A stretch of DNA of 37,469 bases from Planctomyces sp. SH-PL62 (GCA_945893075.1 CAMDDX010000026.1:1-37469), one strand, 5' to 3'; shown: positions 1 to 9,549, counted from the stretch's first letter. Notes: generated from the letters alone by a model not told the origin. Program-made: numbers and translations.

Positions 1-2
1 CA

Positions 3-125
3 CAACTGGGCGGCTACAACAACCGAGCCACGGAATTACCACCCGGCCCACAACCCCTCTGGATCGGACTTCGCAGAATGAACGACTTCGCCACCGCCTG
101 GCTCGCCTTCGGTCCGAACGACTGA
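3..125 (+). CDS. C-terminal end of an IS4/Tn5-type transposase (runs off left edge)
   Basis: The frame is open from the left edge to a TGA at 123-125. It encodes about 40 residues beginning QLGGYNNR and containing PGPQPLWIGLRR, then FATAWLAFGPND. The pattern LGG-x(2)-NR...PG...LW-x-GL-x-R resembles the C-terminal tail of IS4-family (IS50/Tn5-like) DDE transposases, where an LGG block is followed by an LW-x-G segment. The call is supported by a Tn5-like terminal inverted repeat ending 22 nt after the stop codon. The catalytic core lies outside the window, so activity cannot be judged. Family recognition is from memory of the motif. Confidence 0.6.
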   Translation, partial: QLGGYNNRATELPPGPQPLWIGLRRMNDFATAWLAFGPND

Positions 126-128
126 TCA

Positions 129-147
129 AGTTGTGTATAAACGACAG
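129..147 (+). repeat. Right terminal inverted repeat of an IS50/Tn5-like IS
   Basis: The 19 bases AGTTGTGTATAAACGACAG match the inverted Tn5 outer end (ACTTGTGTATAAGAGTCAG, known sequence) at 15 of 19 positions, including the whole TTGTGTATAA core. It lies immediately after the transposase stop, so the element should end at about base 147. The other end and the target duplication are outside the window. Confidence 0.65.
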
Positions 148-693
148 GAGGTGAGCGTGGGCTACCTCGATGTGCTGCTCAACTTTCGCAAGAGCACTTC
201 CGGAGGCGGCCTGCCAATCCTGACTTGGAAATACGTTGACCTCAACAACGCGCTGCGATCGTTGTGGGGCGGACAGTCGCTGGCGAGAACAGCGGTCTTT
301 GGAATGCTGGCGCTCGCTCCGTTCGCGTGGTTGGCTAAAGCGTGGTGGCGCTGGGATTCCTGTGAGGCCCCATCCAGACAATGGCTCTGGGCGGCGACGC
401 TGGCGTGGCTGCCGATTCTCAATCTGTACGTCGGCATCTACGACTCGATCTTCGTCGTGCAGAGCGTGCTGCTGGCGGCCGACGTCTTGCAGCGCGAACG
501 ACGATCCGAGAGCCCGCTGACAGATTCCGGATTGGCCTATTGCGCCTTGGCCATCGCCGCATCATCGTGGTTCAGCCAACCGTTGGCCCGCATCTCTGGC
601 GTGCAGGTCTACTCGCTGGCCCTGATCGGCCTGGGCCTGTTGGAACTGCGGCTGACGGATCGCACTCGCGGTGATTGTCCGAGCCAACCGTGA
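148..693 (+). pseudogene. 5'-truncated integral membrane protein, possibly GT87/DUF2029 glycosyltransferase
   Basis: The frame continues from the IS boundary to TGA at 691-693 (about 181 codons). It has several hydrophobic stretches (TAVFGMLALAPFAWLAKAWW, LWAATLAWLPILNLYVGI, VYSLALIGLGLLEL) and a WKYVDLNNALRSL segment resembling the C-terminal half of planctomycete GT87 (DUF2029) polyprenol-linked glycosyltransferases. No N-terminal half is visible because the IS replaces it. A good Shine-Dalgarno (AGGAGG, 146-151) followed by GTG at 157 straddles the IS junction, so a shortened product could in principle be made. I judge this accidental. The family call is tentative; truncation by the IS is the better supported part. 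Confidence 0.5.
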
Positions 694-780
694 AACATTC
701 GGGCAAGCGGGATATAAACTTTCTCCGCGCCTCTCGGACTCGATGTTTTTTGGGCGGCATTCATTCAACGGGATATTCCG

Positions 781-3700
781 ATGACACGAAATTGGCATTT
801 GTGGTGTTTCGGCTCGGCCACGATGTTGGCGATGTCGCTGGGTTTGACGGCGGAAGACAAGCTGCCTGCTCCGGCGACTCGCAAGATCGACTTCGTCAAA
901 GACGTACAGCCGATTTTCGAGGCGAAGTGTCTGGCGTGTCACGGAGCGAAGAAGCAGGAGTCGGCGTTTCGGCTCGATCACAAAGCGTCGGCCTTGCGCG
1001 GTGGTGACATCGGTCGCGCAATCGTGCCCGGCAAAAGCGGCGAGAGTCCGCTGATTCGCTACGTCGCGGGAGTTGATCCCGACTTCACAATGCCGCCCGA
1101 AGGCGAACGTCTTTCGGCCGAGCAAGTCGCAATCCTCCGAGCTTGGATCGACCAAGGAGCTGAATGGCCGGCGTCAGCGTCGGTCGAGTTGAAATCCAAA
1201 GGAGCCGATCACTGGGCGTTCAAGTCGCCCGTTCGGCCGCGAGTCCCCAATGTCCGGCCGATGGCTGATGGCCGAAAGCCGATGGCCGTTATCCCAAATC
1301 CTCGAACCCCAATCGACCACTTCATCCTCGACCGCCTGCAACGCGAAGGACTGACACTCTCCCCCGAAACCGACCGCATCACCTGGCTTCGACGAGTCAG
1401 CCTCGACCTGATCGGTCTCCCGCCAACGATTGACGAGGTCGATGCGTTCGTCGCTGACACATCACTCGATGCGTTCGAGAAGCAAGTCGAACGATTGCTG
1501 GCATCGCCGCATTACGGCGAGCGTTGGGCGCGGCATTGGCTCGACGCCGCCCGGTACGCGGACTCGGACGGCTTTGAAAAAGACAAATCGCGGCAGACGT
1601 GGTTCTATCGCGATTGGGTCGTCAACGCGCTCAATCGTGATCTCGGCTACGACCAGTTTTTGACCGAGCAACTCGCGGGCGATCTGCTGCCGAACGCGAC
1701 GCAGGATCAAATCGTCGCGACCGGGTTCTTGCGGAACTCAATGCTCAACGAAGAGGGGGGCGTTGATCCCGAACAGTTCCGCATGGACGCGATGTTCGAT
1801 CGCATGGAGGCCGTCGGCAAAGCCATGCTCGGCCTGACGATTCAGTGTGCTCAGTGCCACGACCACAAGTTCGATCCGCTGACGCAGCGGGATTACTACC
1901 GGCTGTTCGCGTTCCTCAACAACGACCACGAAGCGCAGTCGGTCGTGTACTCGGAAGCCGAGCGAATGCAGATCACCGACCTCCGCCGCGAGATCAACGA
2001 CATCGAAGAGGAACTCCGCAAAGCGACGCCCGATTGGCAGCAACGATTCGCAGAGTGGGAGCAATCTGAAATTTCAAATCTCAAATCTGAAATCTCAAAT
2101 GCCCAAAACGCATCCGTATGGACCACGCTGCAACTCACCCACATCGGCGACAATGGCCAACGGTACTTCGATCAAGGGGACGGCTCGATCCTCGTGGCCG
2201 GGTACGCGCCGACGAAGTTCTCCGCCGTGTTTCAATCGCAGCCACTGGACCTGAAGAACATCACAGCGATCCGCATCGAACTGCTCAATGATCCGAACCT
2301 GCCGTGCAACGGGCCGGGCCGAAGCTTCATGGGGACGTGTGCTCTGACTGAAGTCAGCGTCGAAGCCAACAACGCTGGGATGCCGGCCGCTCCGAAGCAA
2401 CCGGTCAAACTGGTCTCCGCGACGGCCGACTACGCGAATCCCGAACGAGTCCTCGAAGCGAACTTCTTCGATAAGACGGACAAGCGCCGCGTGACGGGGC
2501 CAATCGCGTTCGCGATCGACGGCAAGGACGATACCGCCTGGGGGATCGACGCCGGACCGGGCCGCCGCAATCAACCGCGCAACGCCGTGTTCGTGTTCGA
2601 CAAACCGGTCAACGACGAAGGAGGGACCGTGCTGAAGGTCACGCTCAAACAGAATCACGGAGGTTGGAACAGCGACGACCACATGAACAACAACCTCGGC
2701 CGCTTCCGACTGTCGGTGACGACCGCCGCGAATCCAGTGGCCGATTCGGTGCCGCTGCGAGTGCGTGCGATCTTGTCACTCCCGCGCGAGCAGCGATCTC
2801 CGTCACGACAAGCGAAGGTGTTCTCGCACTGGCGCACCACGATCACCGAGTTCGCGGCCTTCAATGATCGCATCGAAGCGGCTTGGCAACGCTGGCCGAC
2901 CGGTTCGACGCAACTCGTGCTGATGCCGCGCGAGCAACCTCGCGAAACACGCTTGCTGGCTCGCGGAGATTTTTTGAAGCCGATGAAACTGGTGAGTGCG
3001 GGAGTGCCGGAGTTTCTAAGCGGCGCTCGGCGCGGGTCTCCTGACCCCGCCGCTGCGACCGACCGCAGGTCTCCTCCGAATGCCACCGATGCTCTCGAAG
3101 GGAGACCTTCGGTCCAACCCAGCGGCGGGGTCAGGAGACCCGCGCCGAGCGCTGCTGACGACCGACTCGCCTTCGCGCGGTGGCTGACCGATCGCAGTCA
3201 CCCGACAACCGCGCGAGTCATCGTCAATCGTGTCTGGCAGGCGTACTTCGGCACCGGCCTCGTCAGCACGAGCGAAGATTTTGGTTTGCAGGCCGAACCG
3301 CCGAGCCATCCCGAACTGCTCGACTGGCTCGCCGTCGAATTCATGGAACACGGCTGGAGCTTCAAGCATTTGCACCGGCTCATCACATCGAGTGCGACGT
3401 ATCGCCAAAGCAGCCGAGTCATTTCCGAACTTTACGAGCATGACCAATTCAACCGCCTGCTCGCTCGCTTCCCGCGACAGCGAGTCGAAGGGGAGATCGT
3501 CCGCGACATCGCTCTCGCTGCGAGTGGATTGCTCAACGAGAAGCTCAGCGGCCCGGCGATCTTCTCGCCGTCGCCAGCGTTTCTGTATCAGCCTCCCGCC
3601 AGCTACGGCCCCTTCACCTGGACCGAAGAAACTGGAGCCGAACGTTATCGGCGCGGCCTCTACACGTTCCGCCGTCGCTCGACGCCGTACCCGATGCTGA

Positions 3701-4113
3701 CCAACTTCGACACTCCCAACGCCGACGCCGCCTGCGTCAAACGACCTCGCAGCAACACACCGCTGCAAGCTCTGACGACGCTCAACGAAGTCGTCTTCCT
3801 CGAATGCGCCCGCTCGCTGGCTCTGCTGACTTTGAGCGATGGCGGCTCCGATGACGCGAGCCGATTGTCCTTTGCGTTCCGTCGCTGCGTCTCACGCGAA
3901 CTGAGCCATACCGAGCGCGACATGCTGCTCAAGCTGCTCAGCCAACAGCGTGCGAAGTTTACCTTGGCCGATGCCAAGCCGTGGGAACTCGCTGCGAACG
4001 ATCCCGCCAACCCGCCACCGTTGCCGAGCAACACGACTCCATCAGACGCCGCAGCCTGGACGATCGTGGCTCGCGTTCTGTTAAACCTCGATGAAACCGT
4101 GACGCGGGAATGA
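781..4113 (+). CDS. PSCyt1-DUF1549-DUF1553 (PSD1) planctomycete cytochrome-like protein no. 1
   Basis: This 1110-residue exported protein starts with a signal peptide (hydrophobic core about residues 9-22, then AEDKLPAP). The PSCyt1 haem-type domain has CLACH at residues 50-54. DUF1549 (PSCyt2) follows, with [26 protein letters not shown] and a second CxxCH ([11 protein letters not shown], about residue 356). A middle region looks like a carbohydrate-binding or linker segment. DUF1553 (PSD1) is C-terminal, with [33 protein letters not shown] and the terminal NLDET motif. These domains are nearly confined to Planctomycetes and some Verrucomicrobia; their function is unproven and probably concerns surface or periplasmic redox or polysaccharide metabolism. 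The partner DUF1501 gene follows 98 bp downstream. Three repeat elements lie in frame inside the gene (1254-1290, 2063-2100, 3023-3152), lengthening linkers relative to dyad 2. Confidence 0.95.
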   Translation: MTRNWHLWCFGSATMLAMSLGLTAEDKLPAPATRKIDFVKDVQPIFEAKCLACHGAKKQESAFRLDHKASALRGGDIGRAIVPGKSGESPLIRYVAGVDPDFTMPPEGERLSAEQVAILRAWIDQGAEWPASASVELKSKGADHWAFKSPVRPRVPNVRPMADGRKPMAVIPNPRTPIDHFILDRLQREGLTLSPETDRITWLRRVSLDLIGLPPTIDEVDAFVADTSLDAFEKQVERLLASPHYGERWARHWLDAARYADSDGFEKDKSRQTWFYRDWVVNALNRDLGYDQFLTEQLAGDLLPNATQDQIVATGFLRNSMLNEEGGVDPEQFRMDAMFDRMEAVGKAMLGLTIQCAQCHDHKFDPLTQRDYYRLFAFLNNDHEAQSVVYSEAERMQITDLRREINDIEEELRKATPDWQQRFAEWEQSEISNLKSEISNAQNASVWTTLQLTHIGDNGQRYFDQGDGSILVAGYAPTKFSAVFQSQPLDLKNITAIRIELLNDPNLPCNGPGRSFMGTCALTEVSVEANNAGMPAAPKQPVKLVSATADYANPERVLEANFFDKTDKRRVTGPIAFAIDGKDDTAWGIDAGPGRRNQPRNAVFVFDKPVNDEGGTVLKVTLKQNHGGWNSDDHMNNNLGRFRLSVTTAANPVADSVPLRVRAILSLPREQRSPSRQAKVFSHWRTTITEFAAFNDRIEAAWQRWPTGSTQLVLMPREQPRETRLLARGDFLKPMKLVSAGVPEFLSGARRGSPDPAAATDRRSPPNATDALEGRPSVQPSGGVRRPAPSAADDRLAFARWLTDRSHPTTARVIVNRVWQAYFGTGLVSTSEDFGLQAEPPSHPELLDWLAVEFMEHGWSFKHLHRLITSSATYRQSSRVISELYEHDQFNRLLARFPRQRVEGEIVRDIALAASGLLNEKLSGPAIFSPSPAFLYQPPASYGPFTWTEETGAERYRRGLYTFRRRSTPYPMLTNFDTPNADAACVKRPRSNTPLQALTTLNEVVFLECARSLALLTLSDGGSDDASRLSFAFRRCVSRELSHTERDMLLKLLSQQRAKFTLADAKPWELAANDPANPPPLPSNTTPSDAAAWTIVARVLLNLDETVTRE
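1254..1290 (+). repeat. GATGGC-type interspersed repeat inside PSD1 no. 1
   Basis: The bases read as imperfect copies of GCTGATGGC / GCCGATGGC around a GAAA centre and encode [11 protein letters not shown]. The same type of unit recurs at 27841-27940. It sits in the linker between PSCyt1 and DUF1549, where homologues normally have only a short VP...NPID segment. In-frame insertion is an inference. Confidence 0.7.
2063..2100 (+). repeat. AAATCTGA/AAATCTCA tandem repeat inside PSD1 no. 1
   Basis: About five copies of an A/T-rich octamer (AAATCTSA) stand out from the GC-rich surroundings and encode [12 protein letters not shown]. The same octamer type occurs at 6778-6812 in PSD1 no. 2. It lies in a linker after DUF1549. 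Confidence 0.8.
3023..3152 (+). repeat. Nested palindromic element, in frame in PSD1 no. 1
   Basis: The arms 3023-3055 and 3120-3152 are a perfect 33-bp inverted repeat. Each arm is itself a hairpin (GGGTC-TCCT-GACCC and its complement). An inner imperfect pair (CCGCAGGTCTCC / GGAGACCTTCGG) lies between them. The element is read through as about 43 low-complexity residues ([16 protein letters not shown]...) between VPEFL and DRLAFARWL, the linker before DUF1553. PSD1 no. 2 has only a short linker at this point. Confidence 0.9.
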
Positions 4114-4123
4114 GAAGACAGAG

Positions 4124-4184
4124 AACACTAATCCGCGCTGATCTTCGCTAATCCGATCAGTGCAGATTAGCGTCGATCAGTGTT
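4124..4184. repeat. Imperfect inverted repeat behind PSD1 no. 1
   Basis: AACACTAATCCGCGCTGATC and CGCTAATC (4124-4153) are imperfectly complementary to 4165-4184 (GATTAGCGTCGATCAGTGTT). It starts 10 nt after the PSD1 stop and ends 27 nt before the DUF1501 start. It may act as an mRNA processing or attenuation hairpin between the two genes. Confidence 0.7.
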
Positions 4185-4211
4185 CCAAATTCCTTTGCAG
4201 AGAGTTCTGTC

Positions 4212-5645
4212 ATGCTTCACTTTCAACCTCAACTCGATTCCGTCCGACGGCAGGTCACACGCCGCTGGTTTTTCCGTGACTGTGGTGTCGGCTTGGCGAC
4301 CGCGGCACTCGCATCACTCTTGGGGAATGACCGAGCCAGTGCGGCAACGTCGGCAGCGAACCCACTCGCCGCTCAACAGCCGCATTTTGCAGCGAAGGCG
4401 AAGCGGGTGATCTATCTCTTCATGGCCGGAGCTCCTTCGCATTTGGAGCTGTTCGACAATAAGCCGGAGTTGGCCAAATGGGACGGCAAGCTGCCGCCGC
4501 CGGAGCTGATCAAGAATTATCGAGCGGCGTTCATCAATCCGAACTCGACGCTGCTGGGGCCGAAGTTCAAGTTCGCTCGACACGGCGATTGCGGGGCCGA
4601 GTTGTCCGAGTTGCTGCCGCATCTGGCGGGCGTCGTCGATGACATCGCGATCGTGAAGTCGATGGTCACGGATGCGTTCAATCATGCTCCCGGCCAGATC
4701 ATGATGAATACCGGAGCCCAGCAGTTCGGCCGGCCGAGCCTCGGCGCATGGACGATGTACGGCCTCGGCAGCGAGGCTCAAGACTTGCCGGGGTTCATCG
4801 TGTTCTCATCCGGCAAGAAGGGGCCGAGCGGCGGGCAATCGAACTGGGGCAACGGCTTTCTGCCAACGGTCAACAACGGCGTGCTGTTCCGGTCGTCGGG
4901 TGAGCCGGTGCTGTTTCTCGACAACCCGCGTGGCATCGACTCGCAGACGAATCACGAATCGCTCGACACGCTGCGGCAGTTGAATGAACTGCGGCTCGGA
5001 GTGGTCGGCGACCCGGAGATCGCCGCGCGAATCAGCGCCTTCGAGATGGCCGCGCGGATGCAGACCAGCGCGCCGGAGTTGATGGACATCACCAACGAAC
5101 CCAAGCACATCCTGGAGATGTACGGCGCGGAACCGGGCAAGCCGAGCTTCGCCAACAACTGCCTGCTGGCTCGGCGACTGATCGAGCGTGGCGTCCGCTG
5201 CGTGCAACTCTTCCACGAAGCGTGGGACCATCACGGCGGTTTAGTTGGCGGACTCAAAGAGCAATGCGGCGCGACCGACAAGCCAACCGCCGCGCTGCTG
5301 CGCGACCTCAAGCAACGGGGCCTGCTCGACGACACGCTGGTCATCTGGGGCGGCGAGTTCGGCCGCACTCCGATGGTCCAAGGAGGCAACGACGGCCGCG
5401 ACCATCACCCGAATTGTTTCAGCATGTGGCTGGCCGGCGGCGGAGTGAAGCCCGGCACCACGCTCGGCGAGTCCGACGAGTTCGGCTTCAATGCGACCAC
5501 CGACAAGGTCCACGTCCACGACCTGCACGCCACGATCCTGCACCTGCTCGGCTTCGACCACACCAAACTGACCTACCGCTTCCAAGGCCGCGATTTCCGT
5601 TTGACCGATGTGCATGGGAATGTCGTGACGAAGCTGCTGGTGTGA
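4212..5645 (+). CDS. DUF1501 family exported protein no. 1
   Basis: The 477-residue protein belongs to DUF1501, an alkaline-phosphatase/sulfatase-superfamily-like group common in planctomycetes. The N-terminus carries a Tat-like signal ([22 protein letters not shown]). Family motifs are [82 protein letters not shown] and the C-terminal [15 protein letters not shown] / TDVHGNVV, whose His and Asp residues are probable metal ligands. It is the second gene of dyad 1 and probably cotranscribed with the PSD1 gene. The substrate is unknown; the PSD1-DUF1501 pairing is very common, so the two products presumably act together outside the cytoplasmic membrane. Confidence 0.95.
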   Translation: MLHFQPQLDSVRRQVTRRWFFRDCGVGLATAALASLLGNDRASAATSAANPLAAQQPHFAAKAKRVIYLFMAGAPSHLELFDNKPELAKWDGKLPPPELIKNYRAAFINPNSTLLGPKFKFARHGDCGAELSELLPHLAGVVDDIAIVKSMVTDAFNHAPGQIMMNTGAQQFGRPSLGAWTMYGLGSEAQDLPGFIVFSSGKKGPSGGQSNWGNGFLPTVNNGVLFRSSGEPVLFLDNPRGIDSQTNHESLDTLRQLNELRLGVVGDPEIAARISAFEMAARMQTSAPELMDITNEPKHILEMYGAEPGKPSFANNCLLARRLIERGVRCVQLFHEAWDHHGGLVGGLKEQCGATDKPTAALLRDLKQRGLLDDTLVIWGGEFGRTPMVQGGNDGRDHHPNCFSMWLAGGGVKPGTTLGESDEFGFNATTDKVHVHDLHATILHLLGFDHTKLTYRFQGRDFRLTDVHGNVVTKLLV

Positions 5646-5759
5646 GGGCCGTTTTGTTGCGGATCAGATTTGGCCGTTGACGATTCATCCATTGGCGACC
5701 ATTCTGATTGACAGCGATCACGGAATGAATGCGGTGGGTTTGAATTCTTGGAGAACGCT

Positions 5760-6227
5760 ATGACAACAACCAAAGTCCGACGCCCGCGAACAAAAGGGAC
5801 GACCAAAATGGGACGAGTGACGACAAAGATTGTTGTCGAGAACGCCAGTGATGAATGGGCCGTGAAGCATGGAGTCATCAAAGCCAATGAAGTTCGTCGA
5901 ATCACGATCGATGACGCCTTGGTGGATACCGGCGCGGCATTCTTGACCCTCCCGAAAAAGATGGTCAAAGCTCTGGGACTCACGAAATTTGGCGAAAAGC
6001 GTTTCAAGACCGCAGCCGGCGAACGCATGGCGGGCATGTTCGATGCCGTCCGTCTGACGATCGAAGGTCGAACCTGCACCGTCGATGTTATGGAAGCGCC
6101 CGACGGTGTCCCGGTTCTGATTGGCCAAATCCCGTTGGAAATCCTCGATTTCGTCGTCGATCCGAAGCGACGGCGGATCATCGGGAATCCGGCACATGGC
6201 GGCGAATGGGTCATCGAAGCGTATTGA
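5760..6227 (+). CDS. Clan AA (retropepsin-like) aspartic protease
   Basis: The 155-residue protein has a single aspartic-protease fold signature. The catalytic motif VDTGAAFLTLP has Asp at residue 56 and is followed by the hydrophobic-Gly strand PVLIGQIPLEIL. Such single-domain proteins act as dimers. The ATG at 5760 is preceded by GGAG (5750-5753) at a suitable distance; an in-frame TTG at 5748 is less likely, and ATG at 5808 is a weaker alternative. The N-terminus is basic with no signal peptide, so it is probably cytoplasmic. It sits alone between two PSD1-DUF1501 dyads, 114 bp after dyad 1. Bacterial relatives are often orphan or toxin-antitoxin-adjacent genes of unknown substrate. Confidence 0.8.
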   Translation: MTTTKVRRPRTKGTTKMGRVTTKIVVENASDEWAVKHGVIKANEVRRITIDDALVDTGAAFLTLPKKMVKALGLTKFGEKRFKTAAGERMAGMFDAVRLTIEGRTCTVDVMEAPDGVPVLIGQIPLEILDFVVDPKRRRIIGNPAHGGEWVIEAY

Positions 6228-6301
6228 CCGGACCCTGATCTTGAATGCCGATCGTGACGATGGTGCGACATGAGCGAACAGTTTTCATACGCCATTTGGA
6301 T

Positions 6302-6349
6302 CCTACCGCCGACCAAGTCCATGCCCACGGCCTGCATTCCACGATCCCA
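6302..6349 (+). pseudogene. Vestige of a DUF1501 C-terminus
   Basis: In the frame starting at base 6302 the DNA reads PTADQVHAHGLHSTI, matching [15 protein letters not shown] at the C-terminus of DUF1501 no. 1 (about 5500-5545), with most codons alike. It overlaps the extreme 5' end of the PSD1 no. 2 reading frame in another frame. It looks like the degraded 3' end of a further DUF1501 gene. Short length limits confidence. Confidence 0.5.
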
Positions 6350-9300
6350 CAAGAATTGGCGACTCAAATGGATGGCCCCGGTCATCGTGAGCCTGTTGGG
6401 CCATGTGTCTTTGGCCGCCGACTTCGTCAAAGACGTGCGTCCGATCTTGCGGCGAGTTTGCTTTGAGTGTCACGGAGCCGAGAAGCATGAAGGTGGTTTG
6501 CGGCTCGATCAGCGTGATGCGGCGTTGCGCGGAGTTGACAGTGGCCGCGTCTTGATCGCTGGCCGGCCGGATGAGAGCGAATTGCTGCGGCGAGTCAGTC
6601 TGCCTCGTGGGCATGAAGAGGCGATGCCGCTGCGTGGCAAGCCGCTGTCGGCGCGGGAAATCAAAGTGCTCCGTGACTGGATCGCCAGCGGCGCGAATTG
6701 GCCGGAGAACTCCGAATCGGCGACGCATTGGGCATACGTGAAGCCCGTGCGGCCGGCGGTTCCGAAACTCACGCCCGATCTCAAATCTCAAATCTCAGAT
6801 CTCAAATTTCAGGTCCACAATCCGATCGATGCGTTTGTCGTTGCTCGGCTGGTGAGTGAAGGAATGTCGCAGTCGCCGGATGCCGATCGCGCGACGCTCG
6901 CGCGGCGTCTGTCGTTGGACCTCATCGGTTTGCCGCCGTCGCCGGCGGAGGTGGAAGCGTTCGTGAATGACACCGCACCGAACGCTTACGAAAAGCTGGT
7001 CGATCGGTTGTTGCGGTCGGATGAGTTCGGAGTGAAATGGGCGCGGCCGTGGCTCGATCTGGCGCGGTATGCCGACTCGCACGGATTTCAGCGAGACGAT
7101 TTGCGGGACGTGTGGGCGTATCGCGATTGGGTCGTCAATGCGCTCAACGCCGACATGCCGTTCGATCAATTCACGATCGAGCAGGTGGCCGGCGACCTGT
7201 TGCCAAACCCGACGCAGGATCAATTGATTGCGACCGGCTTTCATCGCTGCACGCCGACGAACGTCGAAGCGGGGACCGAGCCGGAAGAGAGCCGGATCAA
7301 TCAAGTCATCGACCGCGTCAACACCACCGGAGCCGTGTGGTTGGGAACGACGCTGGAATGTGCTCAGTGCCACAATCACAAATTCGACCCGTTCACGCAG
7401 CGCGACTATTACCGGCTGCTGGCGTTCTTCAACAACACCGAGGCGGAAGCGGATCGCTCGAATCCCAAAGTGCCCGGGTCCATCCGGTTTCTCGGTCCGA
7501 CATTGCCGCTCACCGACAAAGCAATCGAGTCCCAACGAGAACTCTTGCGAAAAGAAGTCGTGAATTTGACCCGCGAGATCAACGGGTACAAATCGCGAGC
7601 AGCGGCTGCGACCAAGCCAATTCCGAAGGACTCGAACCCTGACGCGGTCGCAAAGGGGCCGAAGATCGAGACGTTATCAGTCACGGGTTTTGACGCGACC
7701 AGCGGTGCGGAGTCCGAGTCGCAGGCCGATGGGTCGATCTTGCTGACCGGCGATGTTCCAGACACCGACACTTACACGGTCGAATTAAAAATTGCCGGTC
7801 AGCAGTTGACCGCGATTCAGTTGGAGGCGTTGCGGCATGCTGCACTACCCGGTGGCGGTCCCGGTCGCGGCGATGCGAAGCGCACGAATTTCGTGCTGCA
7901 TGAGTTCGAAGCGGAAGTCGTCCCGGCCAACAGCGCGGAGGACTCAACGCCGAGAGCCACGCGGCGACTGCGGTTTAAGACCGCTCATGCGAGCTTTGCT
8001 CAAGCGAAGTTCTCGGCGCAGGGGGCGATTGATGGCGATTTGAAAACCGCTTGGGCGATTGCTCCGGAATTCGATCGTTCGCACACGGCGTTGTTCGTGC
8101 TGGCTGAGCCAATCGATGTCGCGGAAGGCTCGACCTTGAAAGTGCGGATGGTGCAAAACTTCGGGGGCGGGCGAGTCATCGGCTGCTTTCGTGTCTCGGG
8201 TGTGTTCGGCAAACCGGATTCGCTCGTGGCAACGTTCGCGAAAAATGCGGAGCCGCGCGGTGAGGTTGCCGTCTCGACTGACAGAGAACCAGATTCGCTT
8301 GTCGAAGAACTCGAACGGCGGAAGTCGGACTTGCAGAAGCGGCTCGATGCGCTCGATCTCGGTTCCACCTTGGTAATGAAGGAACTGCCGCAACCGCGAA
8401 TGTCGTCGCTGTTCCAGCGCGGCGAATACACGCAACCGGGTGAGCCGGTGACGGCCGGGACTCCCGCCGTGCTGCCGCCAGCGGGTGAAGGGCCGCCGAA
8501 TCGGCTGACATTGGCACGCTGGTTGGTCTCGCGCGAGAACCCGCTGACCGCGCGAGTCACCGTCAATCGCTGGTGGGCGGAGATCTTCGGGCGGGGCCTG
8601 GTGACCACCGTCGAAGACTTCGGCATCAAAGGGGAACCGCCAACGCATCTCGAACTGCTCGACTGGCTGGCGGTCGAATTTCAGGAGCACGGCTGGTCGC
8701 TGAAACGCTTGCTGAAACTGATCGCGATGTCCGCCACGTACCGGCAATCCGCGCGAGTGACTCCGGAGTTGCTGGCTCAGGACGATCTGAACCGGCTGTA
8801 TGCGCGCGGCCCCCGATTCCGGCTGGATGCCGAAGCGATCCGCGACAACGCTCTGAGTCTCGCGGGGCTGCTGAGTTTGAACAAAGGGGGCTTGCCGATT
8901 CGTCCGCCGCAGCCCGACGGCTTGTGGCGCAAGGTCGGCGGCCAGCAATACACCTACGAAGTCAGTCCCGGCGAGCGGCAATTCCGGCGCGGCTTGTACG
9001 TCGTGTTGAAACGCGGTTCGCCGTATCCGAGCTTCGTCAACTTTGACGCTTCGTCGCGCATGGCCTGTGTCGTTAAACGCTCGCGGTCCAACACGCCGCT
9101 GCAGGCTCTGACGTTGCTCAACGATCCGGTCTACGTCGAAGCCACACGAGCTTTCGCGCGGCGGATCATCACCGAACGCCCGCAGGCGGACGTCGAATCG
9201 CGCATCGACTACGCGTTCCGCATCGCTGTGTCTCGTTCGCCGAAACCGAATGAACTCGCCGTGCTGCGACAACTCTTTGAACAACAACTTCGCCGTCATG

Positions 9301-9437
9301 AGGCGGACGAGTCGTTTGCGAAACGGCTCTTCGAGAACGTCTCGCGTCCCGATCACACGACACTCGCCGAATTCGCCGCGTGGTACGCGGTGAGTTCAGC
9401 CCTGATGAATCTCGATGAAACGATTACCAAGGGGTAG
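6321..9437 (+). CDS. PSCyt1-DUF1549-DUF1553 (PSD1) planctomycete cytochrome-like protein no. 2
   Basis: From ATG 6321 the protein has 1038 residues. The start is uncertain. The frame is open upstream to 6270 but that part overlaps a DUF1501 vestige; ATG 6321 gives a basic n-region (RSHKNWRLKW) before the hydrophobic MAPVIVSLLGHVSLA, and ATG 6372 is the alternative. PSCyt1 has CFECH at residues 47-51. DUF1549 has [48 protein letters not shown] and CAQCHNHKFDP. A middle region (about residues 455-680) resembles a ligand-binding beta domain, and DUF1553 ends with [13 protein letters not shown] and NLDET. It pairs with DUF1501 at 9609. An AAATCTCA repeat (6778-6812) is embedded in the PSCyt1-DUF1549 linker. 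Confidence 0.93.
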   Translation: MPTACIPRSHKNWRLKWMAPVIVSLLGHVSLAADFVKDVRPILRRVCFECHGAEKHEGGLRLDQRDAALRGVDSGRVLIAGRPDESELLRRVSLPRGHEEAMPLRGKPLSAREIKVLRDWIASGANWPENSESATHWAYVKPVRPAVPKLTPDLKSQISDLKFQVHNPIDAFVVARLVSEGMSQSPDADRATLARRLSLDLIGLPPSPAEVEAFVNDTAPNAYEKLVDRLLRSDEFGVKWARPWLDLARYADSHGFQRDDLRDVWAYRDWVVNALNADMPFDQFTIEQVAGDLLPNPTQDQLIATGFHRCTPTNVEAGTEPEESRINQVIDRVNTTGAVWLGTTLECAQCHNHKFDPFTQRDYYRLLAFFNNTEAEADRSNPKVPGSIRFLGPTLPLTDKAIESQRELLRKEVVNLTREINGYKSRAAAATKPIPKDSNPDAVAKGPKIETLSVTGFDATSGAESESQADGSILLTGDVPDTDTYTVELKIAGQQLTAIQLEALRHAALPGGGPGRGDAKRTNFVLHEFEAEVVPANSAEDSTPRATRRLRFKTAHASFAQAKFSAQGAIDGDLKTAWAIAPEFDRSHTALFVLAEPIDVAEGSTLKVRMVQNFGGGRVIGCFRVSGVFGKPDSLVATFAKNAEPRGEVAVSTDREPDSLVEELERRKSDLQKRLDALDLGSTLVMKELPQPRMSSLFQRGEYTQPGEPVTAGTPAVLPPAGEGPPNRLTLARWLVSRENPLTARVTVNRWWAEIFGRGLVTTVEDFGIKGEPPTHLELLDWLAVEFQEHGWSLKRLLKLIAMSATYRQSARVTPELLAQDDLNRLYARGPRFRLDAEAIRDNALSLAGLLSLNKGGLPIRPPQPDGLWRKVGGQQYTYEVSPGERQFRRGLYVVLKRGSPYPSFVNFDASSRMACVVKRSRSNTPLQALTLLNDPVYVEATRAFARRIITERPQADVESRIDYAFRIAVSRSPKPNELAVLRQLFEQQLRRHEADESFAKRLFENVSRPDHTTLAEFAAWYAVSSALMNLDETITKG
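6778..6812 (+). repeat. AAATCTCA tandem repeat inside PSD1 no. 2
   Basis: About four octamer copies (ATCTCAAATCTCAAATCTCA and following) encode LKSQISDLKFQ. The unit is the same as at 2063-2100 in PSD1 no. 1. The position is the PSCyt1-DUF1549 linker (VPKLTPD...VHNPIDAF). Confidence 0.85.
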
Positions 9438-9444
9438 CACGGCG
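9407..9444 (+). repeat. Direct repeat copy 1 (3' end of PSD1 no. 2)
   Basis: This 38-bp segment spans the end of PSD1 no. 2, encodes NLDETITKG and includes its TAG stop. It matches 9550-9587 at 32 of 38 positions. The two copies flank the palindrome at 9456-9549. Confidence 0.85.
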
Positions 9445-9455
9445 TTCGCCGCATG

Positions 9456-9549
9456 TACGTAGCCGTCATCGCTCCGCGTGACGAGCCGAACGCTCACCAA
9501 CGCGATGTGAAGCGATCAGCTCGTCACGCGGAGCGATGACGGCTACGTA
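9456..9549. repeat. Nested palindromic element with CGTAG...CTACG ends
   Basis: The arms 9456-9486 and 9519-9549 form a perfect 31-bp inverted repeat with a 32-nt spacer. Each arm is itself a hairpin (GTCATCGC-TCC-GCGTGAC, one bulge). The ends read TACGTAGCC...GGCTACGTA. It begins 18 nt after the PSD1 no. 2 stop and lies between the two dyad genes. Confidence 0.95.

Noticed and set aside
3016..3768. A 250-codon minus-strand frame over the palindrome in PSD1 no. 1
   Set aside because: It is antisense to conserved DUF1553 coding sequence; openness is a by-product of the codon bias and of the symmetric repeat.
7944..9356. A 470-codon open frame on the minus strand
   Set aside because: It lies wholly antisense to PSD1 no. 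2, has Arg/Gln/His-rich composition typical of the mirror of GC-rich genes, and shows no motif. The same applies to long minus frames at 14687-15856 and 19954-21117.
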